64,000 bases of DNA from Chitinophagaceae bacterium (lineage in GTDB: Bacteria; Bacteroidota; Bacteroidia; Chitinophagales; Chitinophagaceae), in contig JAHBTK010000004.1 in the NCBI GenBank assembly GCA_019638625.1, forward strand, positions 1 through 64,000, written 5' to 3'. Every line of letters starts with the position of its first letter. The stretch's first letter is position 1. The notes under the pieces were generated by a model. The model ran no database searches. It was not told the origin of the DNA and saw only the letters and a program-made list of their open reading frames with translations. Positions 44,216 to 54,700 of this stretch are shown here, piece by piece. The translations under genes and the position numbers were made by a program.

Positions 44216-46843
44216 TCACTTATTTTCAGTTATCACAATCATATATCCCTTGCCGCCCGGGATGTTTAACGCGCTTACTGACTGCAAAGCCTGCTCTTCC
44301 TGGAATTTCTTTATACCGGGGATGCTGATGCTGCAGGCAGAAGCCTCAAGGCCAAGTGCATACCAGTCAATAGCCAATGCGGCAGGATGATCTTCTTTAC
44401 TCCAGTTGGCTACAGCTATGATGCTTTCTTTTTTCCCTTTAAATACAGAAGCCACTACCATTTTATTGTCCGTTGTAACAGGACAATCTTTCTCCCAATA
44501 TCCGACAAATTCTTTTTCCCGCAATGAAAACCCGTCCCAGAATTTCCATAACTCTTCCGGTGTATTACCACCCCACCCCGCGCGATTGGTAATTCCATAT
44601 ACCATACCCCGCCATGGATTACCTCCACCTTCAAGCATCTGACCGGGCAAGCCAAACGGAATGCCTGACACCTCGATCAACCAGTGATCGGGCATTCTGT
44701 TATAATCCCGTCCTTCCCCTATCCACACCAGGTCGGAATAGGGAAGCAGATCCATATACAGGTTTAAGCAACTTGCATATCCGGCCCAGCTATTGAAGTG
44801 ATTCCAGCTATGCAGATCAATTCTTCCATTGGGCCGGTATTGATCAATCAGCTTTCGTGCACGTTTCAATGTAAAGCGGTCTAAAGCTGCATCATCGATG
44901 TATATTCCATCAATTGTAAGATTCTTCAGCATCCATTCCAGCCCGCCAATGTAGAAATTATTCAACCTGCTGTTGGGAGTAGTAATAACAGAAAGGTCGA
45001 TAGCGCCTTTGAATTTTCCTTCATTTACAAGACTATACCAGGCGGGTATATATTTTTCTCTTACATTTTTGATCAGCCACTCGTTCGGGCCTTTGGGATG
45101 CAGCGCTTCTGTACGGCTGGCATTACCCGGACCGGGATACAATAACTCTCCATCCAAACTATAAAATGCCTGGAATTCCGGAATGTTTTTAGTAAGCTCG
45201 CGGGTTGTGTAATACAACTTCAACCGTAAGCTATCCGCGTGTGCGCTCTTCACCAGTTGTGTAAGCTCAGCCACATTTTCATCGAGGTACGGATAGTTGA
45301 TAAATGGATAAATATCTTCGGCGTGGTGTATATTGATGATATTGGCGCCGGCTTTTTTGGCTTTCTCAATTTTAGAAAAAGCATTGGTGCCGCCTCCGTG
45401 AAAATACCTGTCGCCATATTTCACATCACTACTAATAGTCCTGAAAGGAGTAACAAGCAATTCGAAGTCATAATGCAGCACCTTACCTGCCTTCATCTCC
45501 CTGTCACCCGAATAAGCGTTCACTATTACCGAAGTTGCATTTTCACTTACGTTTACCCCTCCTTTGCTGTCATTACCCCAGGAAGGGGGAAGATGTAAAG
45601 GTGCAAAATCATAATAAATATTTACCAACGGCAAAACATAGTTGTCTGACTTTAGTTTAATGCGTAATCCCCCGTTTACGGCACCTAGCCACAAGGCATC
45701 CTGGTTCCTGGTAGTATCCCATTTCCATTGCCATGTTTCCGGCCGCAAGCCACCTTCGTGGTTTAACCCCATCATATACTCAGCTTTCGTTTTGTTAACA
45801 GGTACTTCTAACCGGATATCTTTCACCTTCAACTGCTTTAAGGCTTTTAGTGCCAGCTTATAATCTACAAATCCATCAAATTCCAGCCGCCCGGAACAAA
45901 CCAATTCACATTCAGCAGCGGTGTTCTTCACTTTCCATGCCACGGCACCGGGGAGCTCTTCTGTAAATTCAATGTCACCAGGTTTTAACGATACGATCGT
46001 TCCATCCTCTTTTTCTATTATAAAACGAAAAGCATTACTAAGTATGGATGTTCCGTTTTGCGATATATGTTGATTTGATGCGGTGAAATAGCTCTTTATA
46101 TCAGCGAGCAGCCCGTTAGGGGCTATTGCTATCGTCCGCCCAAGTATTTGCAGGATGTTACCGTTACGAGCTACGGGTTGATACCCTTTGGTGATCTCAT
46201 CATTTATGCCTGATGTATTGTTCAGCCAATACATCCGCGACAACCGTTTACCCTCGTTAACACCATGATCTTCCACGGGATCACCATCGACGGTGAGTTG
46301 TATTGTAAGCGTTTGGGACCTGTTATTGACCATAACGGTTACGGTGCCGCTATAGATACCCTTAGAAACATCAGAAAGATCTATGCCTATCCATAGCGGT
46401 TGCACTTTACCGGGTTGTACGGTTATCTTTTTTGTAAACGGCTTACCAAGATAGTTGATGCCTCCTTTATGAAAGCATGATATTTGGCTGGACGAGATCG
46501 CTTTTCCATCCGTTGTTTTCAGGTCTGAAAAACGAATGTTTACATCGTTTAGTTCATTTTTTGTTGCCCATACACCTACCTGGTATACAAAATATTCGCC
46601 AGGTTGCGCATGCAAAGTGAAGCTGCTCTTTGTATGATCTTTTTGCAGCCAGGTTTCCTGCAGGGAATCATTCCACTTAAGGGGGTGCTCCCTGGTTTCA
46701 GGAAAAATATAAAAGGGTTGTTTTGATATAGCGGAATAACGGTTGATGGCTGCTGTTGTTGATATATAGGAGGTTGTAATATCCTGGCTATATGCATTGA
46801 CATTTATGATCACTAATAACAGGACAGTAAAATATTGCTTCAT
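44216..46843 (-). CDS. secreted GH123/DUF6067-like glycosidase
   Basis: About 875 aa from ATG 46841-46843 (MKQYFTVLLLVIINVNAYSQ, a good signal peptide). N-terminal beta-sandwich domains (about 70-190; GEYFVYQVGVWATKNELNDV, PLWIGIDLSDVSKGIYSGTV) precede a further beta domain and then a TIM barrel (about 480-780; ANIINIHHAEDIYPFINYPY, LTIDGIYIDDAALDRF, YSDLVWIGEGRDYNRMPDHW, GIPFGLPGQMLEGGGNPWRG). The order recalls the DUF6067/GH123-like proteins of Bacteroidota, a group around N-acetylgalactosaminidase. The substrate is likely a hexosamine glycan, judging by GH20 and MurQ beside it. Family level is uncertain. Confidence 0.72.
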   Translation of the reverse strand: MKQYFTVLLLVIINVNAYSQDITTSYISTTAAINRYSAISKQPFYIFPETREHPLKWNDSLQETWLQKDHTKSSFTLHAQPGEYFVYQVGVWATKNELNDVNIRFSDLKTTDGKAISSSQISCFHKGGINYLGKPFTKKITVQPGKVQPLWIGIDLSDVSKGIYSGTVTVMVNNRSQTLTIQLTVDGDPVEDHGVNEGKRLSRMYWLNNTSGINDEITKGYQPVARNGNILQILGRTIAIAPNGLLADIKSYFTASNQHISQNGTSILSNAFRFIIEKEDGTIVSLKPGDIEFTEELPGAVAWKVKNTAAECELVCSGRLEFDGFVDYKLALKALKQLKVKDIRLEVPVNKTKAEYMMGLNHEGGLRPETWQWKWDTTRNQDALWLGAVNGGLRIKLKSDNYVLPLVNIYYDFAPLHLPPSWGNDSKGGVNVSENATSVIVNAYSGDREMKAGKVLHYDFELLVTPFRTISSDVKYGDRYFHGGGTNAFSKIEKAKKAGANIINIHHAEDIYPFINYPYLDENVAELTQLVKSAHADSLRLKLYYTTRELTKNIPEFQAFYSLDGELLYPGPGNASRTEALHPKGPNEWLIKNVREKYIPAWYSLVNEGKFKGAIDLSVITTPNSRLNNFYIGGLEWMLKNLTIDGIYIDDAALDRFTLKRARKLIDQYRPNGRIDLHSWNHFNSWAGYASCLNLYMDLLPYSDLVWIGEGRDYNRMPDHWLIEVSGIPFGLPGQMLEGGGNPWRGMVYGITNRAGWGGNTPEELWKFWDGFSLREKEFVGYWEKDCPVTTDNKMVVASVFKGKKESIIAVANWSKEDHPAALAIDWYALGLEASACSISIPGIKKFQEEQALQSVSALNIPGGKGYMIVITENK

Positions 46844-46897
46844 CTGTAAAATGTGTGTTCTGTAGATCCTCCCGGCCAAACGTATAAGATAGTACAT

Positions 46898-47032
46898 AAA
46901 GTTATGATCAGAAAAATAACTTTATTATAACTGTTGTTTCAAGATCCGGAGAGCGCGTTTTTGACGGGCACGCTGCTCTCCGGATGCTCTTAGAGAAAAA
47001 TAATTCCAACAGCTACTGAAAGAAAAGAGGGA
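46898..47032. other. upstream region of the 44216-46843 gene
   Basis: Contains a hairpin-like GGAGAGCGCG / CGCTGCTCTCC (about 46948-46980). No gene. Confidence 0.35.
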
Positions 47033-47200
47033 CTATTCAAGAGGGTTAAATGTTCCCTCCCATGTATTATTCTGCTCTATCTTACTGTTACGATTCAGTA
47101 TGGCCCTTGGTATACCAAAGAATGAATACTTATCTTCCTTCAGCATAACAACCTGCCGGTAATCCTGGGACTGCTTCACCCGCAGCAGCATTCTCTTAGT
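47033..47200 (-). pseudogene. C-terminal remnant, SusD-like
   Basis: An open frame of 55 codons ending in TAG at 47033-47035 reads RVKQSQDYRQVVMLKEDKY then FFGIPRAILNRNSKIEQN and ends EGTFNPLE. The pattern FFGIPR...NRNSKIEQN is like the tail of SusD-family proteins. TGA at 47201-47203 closes it and no larger SusD sequence is found upstream. I take it as the stump of a deleted susD-type gene; the family call is moderate. Confidence 0.45.
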
Positions 47201-47502
47201 TCAGGCATATACCGGCGGAATCGCAGTGACGACTGCGAAGGGACTGCTTCACCGCAAGGATCATCCGTCATCGGTTGATCGCCTCCGAACGTTCGGAGCG
47301 GATCGCAGTGACCCTGTGACCTGTAACTCGACGCTTGCACCGGTCCCTGCAACTATCATTGTTGTAATGCCTCCTTGCTCATGCGCTGATAACTGGCGAC
47401 GCCACCGGGTACCGTAATACCCTGTTCAGTATCATAGGTGACCGGTCTGTATTATGACAAAGCCATTGTTCTTCCTCCGCTCCCAGGACGATTTACTCCC
47501 TT
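47201..47502. repeat. palindrome-rich spacer
   Basis: Holds a perfect 16-bp palindrome CTCCGAAC-GTTCGGAG (47283-47298) and two similar stretches (GGAATCGCAGTGACGACTGC and GGATCGCAGTGACCCTGTGA), plus GGGACTGCTTCACCGCA repeated in part near 47168. No coding frame. Looks like repeat or scar DNA between a deleted gene and murQ. Confidence 0.5.
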
Positions 47503-48315
47503 CTACCTGTTTTTCATTGCATCCAGGGCCTTTTTAACACTACCATGTTTCAGTAAAATCACCTTTGCTTTTTCGTAATTACCGATTGCCGCTTTCTCCA
47601 TAAAAATTTTGACCGCTCGATCGGTAATCTTATTATTGATCAGCAATACGTTTACCATACTGTTATCTTCCACCCTGCCTAATCGGATCATGGTAGTTGT
47701 GCTGATCATATCGAAAATCATTTTTTGTGCTGTACCGCATTTCATGCGTGTACTTCCTGTCACAAACTCCGGGCCTGTAATCACTTCCACCGGAATTGCA
47801 GCAACAGCGGCTATAGGAGAATCCGGGTTGCTTACGATACAACCTGCAGTGATGTTATTGGCTTTACACTGCTGAAGTGCACCCAACACAAAGGGGGTAG
47901 TGCCGCTTGCTGAAATACCTACTACTATGTCTTTGGGAGAAATTTTATGTTCCAGCAGCGCCAGCCAGCCGGCATCTGCCTCATCTTCCTTTTCTTCAGG
48001 TGCTTCTATCAAACGGTCCAGTCCACCCGCCAGGATAACATTTATCTTTCCTTTATCAATACCATAAGTAGTAGGCAACTCTAAGGCGTCCAGTGCGGAC
48101 AATCGTCCCCCACTACCTGCGCCAAGGTAAAACATACGTCCGCCTGCGCTCAGCTTTTCAACTATTGTTTTGATCAGGATATTCAGTTGCGGCAGTGCTT
48201 TTTCGATGGCAACAGCTACTTTTTTGTCTTCGTTATTGATATTAGCGGTTAGTTCTTCTAGCGACATTTTCTCAAGGTGCCTGTAATGGGAGGGTTGTTC
48301 TGTTATTCGTGTCAT
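47503..48315 (-). CDS. murQ: N-acetylmuramic acid 6-phosphate etherase
   Basis: Cytoplasmic SIS-fold enzyme that cleaves the lactyl ether of MurNAc-6-phosphate to GlcNAc-6-phosphate and D-lactate. About 270 aa from ATG 48313-48315 (MTRITEQPSHY; the TEQ opening is family-typical). Motifs: FYLGAGSGGRLSALDALELP (substrate loop with the catalytic Glu in DALELP), AGGLDRLIEAPEEKEDEA (second Glu region), VVGISASGTTPFVLGAL and GSTRMKCGTAQKMIFDMIST, all as in MurQ. The usual bacterial protein is about 300 aa; here the C-terminal part is slightly short. It lies between GH20 and the GH123-like gene on the minus strand, linking PUL 2 to amino-sugar use. Confidence 0.94.
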   Translation of the reverse strand: MTRITEQPSHYRHLEKMSLEELTANINNEDKKVAVAIEKALPQLNILIKTIVEKLSAGGRMFYLGAGSGGRLSALDALELPTTYGIDKGKINVILAGGLDRLIEAPEEKEDEADAGWLALLEHKISPKDIVVGISASGTTPFVLGALQQCKANNITAGCIVSNPDSPIAAVAAIPVEVITGPEFVTGSTRMKCGTAQKMIFDMISTTTMIRLGRVEDNSMVNVLLINNKITDRAVKIFMEKAAIGNYEKAKVILLKHGSVKKALDAMKNR

Positions 48316-48504
48316 AAAAAAGAAATAAACGACAGTGTATTTCGCCGTATGCAAATTAATAGGATGGTTTATATAAAATGCTTTTCATGTAAAATACGGG
48401 CATATCTTTGCTCCTATTTGCCACAGCGTTGCCTGTATAAAGAATGCAATGTAGTTTTTATACAGGCGGACCCTGCAGGGGGTGAAAGAGAAGGAATCTA
48501 TTGC

Positions 48505-50028
48505 TTACCAGTGGGATGCGCCCGTGCGCTCTAAGAGATCGGTTTCGCTCGTTTTACTCCCTGTCCACACTCGTTCGCTAAATACCTGAATACGCGGTGC
48601 CGGTATCCCGTATTCAGGGAAACCCGGCCCGGCGTTCTTGCCGAACAACAGCCCCCATTCTGCTTTTTCTTCAATTGCCCATGAACACATTTGTCCTCCT
48701 ACAATCTCTGTTTTGATTTCTTCAGGACGATACTTCATCCAATAATGAAAAGGTTGAGGCGCCCGCCCCTTCCCAAACATATTGATATTCCATTTAGCAA
48801 TTAAATCAGGGGTGGACATATCTATACGATCTGCGATGTATAGTGGTGTCCAGGAAGTATTAATAAGAGTATAACCCGCCTCTATATAATCTATGGGCAT
48901 AATACCTTCAAACTTAATATCAAAGGGGCATACAGTTATTTCCGTATTAACTTTTGGGAAAATGTTCGGCTGAAAACCTTCCCAGACAAACATCTGGTAT
49001 CCTTTTCCTTTAAAAAAATCATACATCTGATTAATGAAGTGGTTTAATACCTGCCCTCCTTTTGAATAGTTATGTTTCATCATCCATTCCGTATATACTG
49101 TAGTGGGACTTTCTTTCAGATCAGGATAATGTACTTCATCAGCGCCCAAATGCCATATCGGGCCGAGAAAAAGCTCCATCAGTTCTCCAAAAATATTCTG
49201 AAGGGTATTAATTGTTTCGTCTTTGGTTGCATCCAATCTATAAGTATCCTTATTAAAAGCGAGGTTGGGGTATTTTTGAATTATAGCCCCGGAATGTCCC
49301 GGTACATCCACAGACGGAACAATATTGACGTGATACTCTTTTGCCAGGGCTACCATTTTCCTGATATCATCCTTTGAATAACTTCTGCCTGCTGTCGGTA
49401 ATGCCGGATATTTATCACTGGGTAGCGTATAACTTTGCTGATCGCTAAAATGGATCATATAATGATTTATTTTATAAGAAGCGATTCTTTTAATGGTTTC
49501 TAAATGAAAATCGAGGCTATGAAAATTACGGGCTACGTCAATCATTAACCCCCGGTATTTTGAAACCGGCTGATCCGAGATTTCCAGTTTCGGGATTGAA
49601 GCGCCAGGGCCTTTTTGCAAAAGCTGTAATACGGTGCGGCTACCCCAAAATAAGCCTTTGGCAGTGTTGGCTACTATGGATATTTTATCATCAATGATAA
49701 GCTGGTACCCTTCGTCTCCTAATTGATCATCTCCCGGATCGAGCAGGGAAAAGGCTATTTTTAAAGACCGGCTATTCGATGCCGGACTTTTTCCAACGAT
49801 CTGAAAGCCCATATCTTTCAGATCGTTGGAGCAGGTTTTTATTACCTGCTCTACTTCATCTTTATTGGCTACATTTATAAATAACAGGTGCCTGTTGATA
49901 GTTATCTTATCATTTTTAATGTCAATCTGCGCAGGCCAGGGAATTAAGTTTACCGTTGTTGTGCCAAAACATATCTGTGCAAGCAGCAAATGAAAAGTCA
50001 ATAAGATCAAATGCGAATTTAGTCTCAT
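48505..50028 (-). CDS. GH20 beta-N-acetylhexosaminidase
   Basis: Secreted enzyme that removes terminal GlcNAc or GalNAc. 507 aa: signal peptide (about 1-22, AQICFG), GH20 N-terminal alpha/beta domain (about 25-150), catalytic barrel (about 155-490). Catalytic motif IWHLGADEVHY holds the Asp-Glu pair; other motifs are YRGLMIDVARNFHSLDFHLE, NHYMIHFSDQQSYTLPSD, VPSVDVPGHSGAIIQKYP and GGQMCSWAIEEKAEW (substrate-lining Trp). The C-terminus ends soon after FSERVWTG with SKTSETDLLERTGASHW, shorter than many relatives, perhaps a small truncation outside the active site. It is the first enzyme gene after susD in PUL 2. Confidence 0.94.
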   Translation of the reverse strand: MRLNSHLILLTFHLLLAQICFGTTTVNLIPWPAQIDIKNDKITINRHLLFINVANKDEVEQVIKTCSNDLKDMGFQIVGKSPASNSRSLKIAFSLLDPGDDQLGDEGYQLIIDDKISIVANTAKGLFWGSRTVLQLLQKGPGASIPKLEISDQPVSKYRGLMIDVARNFHSLDFHLETIKRIASYKINHYMIHFSDQQSYTLPSDKYPALPTAGRSYSKDDIRKMVALAKEYHVNIVPSVDVPGHSGAIIQKYPNLAFNKDTYRLDATKDETINTLQNIFGELMELFLGPIWHLGADEVHYPDLKESPTTVYTEWMMKHNYSKGGQVLNHFINQMYDFFKGKGYQMFVWEGFQPNIFPKVNTEITVCPFDIKFEGIMPIDYIEAGYTLINTSWTPLYIADRIDMSTPDLIAKWNINMFGKGRAPQPFHYWMKYRPEEIKTEIVGGQMCSWAIEEKAEWGLLFGKNAGPGFPEYGIPAPRIQVFSERVWTGSKTSETDLLERTGASHW

Positions 50029-50102
50029 GTCAATTTATTTTATTTCTTAAGTTCTACGGTGATTTAAGAAAAGGAACGTTTATCGGCTACTCAGCTAAAT
50101 AT

Positions 50103-51782
50103 TTAACGACCTCCCGGATAACCCGGATTTTGTTCCAGCTTTGCTCCGGTATTTCTCTCGATCTCGCTTTGCGGAATGGGAAAAAGTGTCTTGTAGTTAT
50201 CTAAAGGATGACTGGCAAATTGCCCATTGTAATTGGGGTTGTGTTTTCTGGCACGATCAAGCAATGTACCTGTTCTCATCAGGGTCATCAATCGTAATTC
50301 TTCTAAATTTAACTCTCTCAGCCTTTCGTCTAATATGAAATCAAGTGTGATTTGATCGGGGGTAACCAGCTTTGCCTTTGCCCTGCCCCTTATCACATTG
50401 ATATCTGCTGCTGCTGCACCATGATCACCTTTCCGGAAATAGGCTTCAGCCCTGAACAAGTAGGTTTCCGAGAGCCTCATCAGGTAAGTATCTGTAAAAG
50501 AGGAGTGAGCAGTAGTCAAAGTGCGTCCGGTGGCCAGGTCAGCAATTACATCGTCCGGAAAATCATCCATCGGAATTAATTTGGTCCAGATCGGGCGCCA
50601 GTACTCATGATACAGCCCCCGATCCAATATTGCATCCTCTTCAATAATCTTTTTTCCATACCAGTCTGAATTTGGGTTATCTGCAATCATGTCACGCTGG
50701 ATATTATATTCAGAGTTTCTCATGTCATCCCACAGATCTCCTTGCCAAATGGTATCATTGATGAAATCGTTGTTCGCGTAAAACCCGATTCCACGTCCTC
50801 CGTTTTGTGAAGAGTGATCTAAAAATAAAGGTACATTATTTTTATCCCGCAGTTGCCAGTACCATACGCCATAGAACCGGGTTCCCTGCGGACTTGCTGC
50901 AGTTCCCATTACCAGATGCTCGTACTGACCGACCCATATACCTTCCGTATTTCCTGCAGTCATTCTATTTTGGTTGTTCCGGATAAAAAGATCCCGGAAA
51001 GCATCACCGGGCTTATCCGCCCGCCTGCCAAACCTCTCTGTCATTAGGGTATAGTTAGGATTGCTTATTACTTTCGTAGCCGCTTCTATTGCCTTATCCC
51101 AGTTATCGACAGTCAGATAAACCTCGGTAAGCAGATGATAGGCGGCTGCCCTGGTTAACCTGCCATCCTGCACCAGGTCCGTTACTTCAGGAAGGTTATT
51201 AACAGCATATTCTAAATCGCTTATTGCCTGGGACAGCACCGCTTCTTTGCCTGCCCTCACAAAATCCCTTTTAGGCTCCTTGATCTCATCTAAAATAACG
51301 GGAACGCCGCCGTATAAAATAGCGAGGCATTTGTACGCATAAGCCCTGAAAAACATGGCCTCAGCCTTATACTGATTTTTTAATGTTTCAGTATTGAAGA
51401 CAACGTCCGGCTCATCAATTCTATCAAGGATAACATTGGAACTGCTTATTATTTTGTAGTAACGATCCCAAAAATAACTGGTTGTGCCTCCTTCAGGAAT
51501 TATCCTGTTATGGTGACCAAAGGCGGTTGGCCCGTAAAAATGGTAAAGGTTATCCGCAAAACCGCCCACAACGGGAGCTGTAAAATCGTTGGTTAGATAC
51601 GTAACAGCAGGAATTTTTGAATATATGTCAGTGATAGCATAATTAAACTGCTCCGGTGTTTTATAAACATTTTCTGTTGAATAAAAATCAAGCGGTACTT
51701 CTTTCAACCATTTATCTTTATTGCAGGCAATGCTCGCAATCATAAACAGGAAAACAAATTTGTTATATTTTATAGTTTTCAT
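50103..51782 (-). CDS. RagB/SusD-family lipoprotein (PUL 2)
   Basis: Surface glycan-binding lipoprotein working with the SusC transporter 12 bp upstream. 559 aa with lipoprotein signal (FLFMIASIACNK, Cys at about 20). SusD features: TPEQFNYAITDIYSKIPAVT, AEAMFFRAYAYKCLAILYGG (TPR-like), YLMRLSETYLFRAEAYFRKG, INVIRGRAKAKL and FILDERLRELNLEELRLMTL, with the typical tail ending EQNPGYPGGR. Complete. Different in sequence from the PUL 1 SusD, consistent with a different glycan. Confidence 0.95.
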   Translation of the reverse strand: MKTIKYNKFVFLFMIASIACNKDKWLKEVPLDFYSTENVYKTPEQFNYAITDIYSKIPAVTYLTNDFTAPVVGGFADNLYHFYGPTAFGHHNRIIPEGGTTSYFWDRYYKIISSSNVILDRIDEPDVVFNTETLKNQYKAEAMFFRAYAYKCLAILYGGVPVILDEIKEPKRDFVRAGKEAVLSQAISDLEYAVNNLPEVTDLVQDGRLTRAAAYHLLTEVYLTVDNWDKAIEAATKVISNPNYTLMTERFGRRADKPGDAFRDLFIRNNQNRMTAGNTEGIWVGQYEHLVMGTAASPQGTRFYGVWYWQLRDKNNVPLFLDHSSQNGGRGIGFYANNDFINDTIWQGDLWDDMRNSEYNIQRDMIADNPNSDWYGKKIIEEDAILDRGLYHEYWRPIWTKLIPMDDFPDDVIADLATGRTLTTAHSSFTDTYLMRLSETYLFRAEAYFRKGDHGAAAADINVIRGRAKAKLVTPDQITLDFILDERLRELNLEELRLMTLMRTGTLLDRARKHNPNYNGQFASHPLDNYKTLFPIPQSEIERNTGAKLEQNPGYPGGR

Positions 51783-51794
51783 AAATCAATTGTT

Positions 51795-54700
51795 TTAAAA
51801 AGTGATATCAATGCCTAACAGAAAGCTCCTCATTACAGGGAGTACTCCCGGCGATATTCTCGTTCCTAATTCAGGGTCAACACCTTCCCATTTGGTAATG
51901 GTGAACAGGTTTTTTCCACTTATATACAACCTCATTCCACCCGGAGCCAGCTTATTGGTCACTTTCGATCCAAATGAGTAAGAAAGCGTAACATCCTGTA
52001 ATCTGATAAAGCTTCTTGAGTCATAATGAAATCCTTCATAGGCAGGTCTGATATCCGTTCTTCTGTATTTTGCACCGGGGTTTTCCGGCATCCAGTAATC
52101 CCAGGCGCCCTTTGGTCCGTTCCCCTGGGTTATAAATTCGTAGTTATTGAAATCCCATGCCGGATCAACCAAAGCCCTGTAAAACTTTTTGCCTCCCTGT
52201 ATAGAATTAATAAAAAGATACAGACTGAAATTTTTGTATTTCAAGGTGTTGGTTATACCAAACCTATAGGACGGATCAGTATACCCTAAAATGGTTCTGT
52301 CGTCAGTGGCAGATATCTCACCATCATTATTTCTATCCACGATTTTTAGCGTACCGGGGAAAAATCCGGCAGGGATGATACCTCGTTCCCTATCGGCCAA
52401 TTGCCACATTTCACCGGTTATTTCATAATCATAAATAACGTTTTGTGGCTGGCCAATAAACAACCCGTTAGCAATAAGGTCGTCCTCTTTTCCGTCGCCG
52501 TCACCATCCATTCCAATGATGGATATAATCTGGTTCCTGTTTCTGGAAAAATTAAAGCCGGCATTCCAGTTGAAGTCAGAGTATCTAAGGACATCCCCCG
52601 AAATATTCAGTTCTATCCCGTGGTTTTTTACTCTTCCGATATTGGTTGAAATACTGGAGAAACCGGTCATTGTTGGTAATTGGATGCCATACAATATATC
52701 TTCTGTATGATTTCGGTAGTAGTCAATATTTCCCTGAACTCTTGAATTGAACAGGTTAAAATCCATACCCATGTTGACTCCGGTAGTCGTTTCCCAGCCA
52801 AGTTGATTATTGGCCATGGTTGATATCCATTGACCCATGGTAGCCTGTGCTCCATCCCCAAAAACATATACCGGAGACATAGCTACGATGGCCATGGTGC
52901 TGTAAGGATCAACTGCTCTGCGCCCGGATTTTCCGTATGAACCTCTGAGCTTCAGGTAGTTGATCCAGCCGGATCTGAAGAAGTTTTCTTCGCTGGCTAC
53001 CCATGCTACTGACACAGAAGGGAAGGTGCCCATTTTTTTGTCAGACCCAAATCCGGAAAAACCATCCCTTCGAAGAGTAGCCGTAATCATGTATTTGTCA
53101 TTAAAGCTATAGAAAGCTCTGCCGGAAGAATACAGGCTGCTAGACTGGGCTCCTCCTGTATTTATTGAAAAGGATGCCTGTTCACCTGCCTGTAAGCGCC
53201 AGTAACCTAAATCATCAATGGCAAATCTTGAAGAAGATGCATTGGTGTATTGATATTTGGACTTTTCAACGCCGTATACCAAATCAAGTTTTAATCTGTG
53301 CTTATTTAGCGATGTCTCATATGTAACTATGTTATCAACCGTCCAGATATAATTTTCGGAAAAGTTCTTCAAACCAGAGCCTTGAAACCCGGCGCCCCAG
53401 GCATCAAATCGATTTAGAATATTTGTCCTGTAATTATTCCCATAATTTATTCTATAACTGAGACCGTCTATAAAAGGTATTTTGATATGTGCATATAAAT
53501 TTCCATTACCGCTAAACCTCCTGTCGTCGTCGTTTACCTGCAGCGTTAAATAAGGATTCACCGAACTGCCATTAGGCGTAAGATGATGGTTTCCTTCGTC
53601 ATCATAGATCGGCGCCCATGGCTGCATGGTAAAAATGCCGGATGCAGATGGCTCCACACCAGAATAATTGCTTAAGGCCAGCGAAGATTGAAGCCCTATC
53701 CTTAGCCAGGGGTTAATGTCTGCATCAAGATTTATTCTGAAAGAGTATCTTCTGTATTTATCATTCTTAATATAACCCAGTACATCCTGCATGCCTCCTG
53801 AAACAAAATAACGGATTGCTTTCGACCCACCGTTCATACTAAGGTCATATGAGCTGATACGTCCGTTTCTGGTAAAGTCATTCCACCAGTTGTTTTCTAC
53901 TCCGTCAAGAAATCCTTTTGTTAAATCGGCAGACTTCAACATAGAATAGTATTGAAAATCAGGATTGCGCTGAAGATAATCCGGTCCAAGCCTGCTTCCT
54001 CTTTCCCAATTGGTATTCCTGATAAATTCATCAAGTTCCTCACGCCCCATCGGTACCATCTCATTGGAAGGGACCTGTACTGTATGGCTGGTGGAAAAAT
54101 TAAACCTGGGTTTTTCTGTTACAGTACCTCTTTTAGTGGTAATTAATATTACACCACTTGATGCCTGCGAACCGAAAATAGCTGCTGCTGATGCATCTTT
54201 CAGGATATCAATGGTGGCTATATCTTTAGGGTTCAGGTCAATTAATGAACCTCTGTAGATAATATTATCAACTACGATCAAAGGAGCGGAAGCATTACCG
54301 GATAGAGTATTGTTACCTCGCACAGTTAATGACGGTTCCTCCCCTGCCCTGTTGGTTATTCCAACATTCACCCCCGGAATAGTTCCTTGTAAGGCCTGAA
54401 CAATACTAACATTTGGCAACTGACTTAACTCATCAGTTATCTTTACACTGGCGACCGCACCTGTCAGATCTCGTTTTCTCGCTGACCCATATCCAACTGC
54501 AACAACCTGGTCCAGTACCTTTATCTCTCCAATAAGCACAATATTTACAGTTGTTCTGTTATTAACAGCTACTTCCTGCTTCTCATAACCGGTATAAGAA
54601 ATTAACAAAATTGCGTTTGAGGACAGATTTAAGGAAAAGTTGCCGTCAACATCAGTTGTTGTCCCCATATTAGGATTTCCTTTTTCGATAATACTTACCC

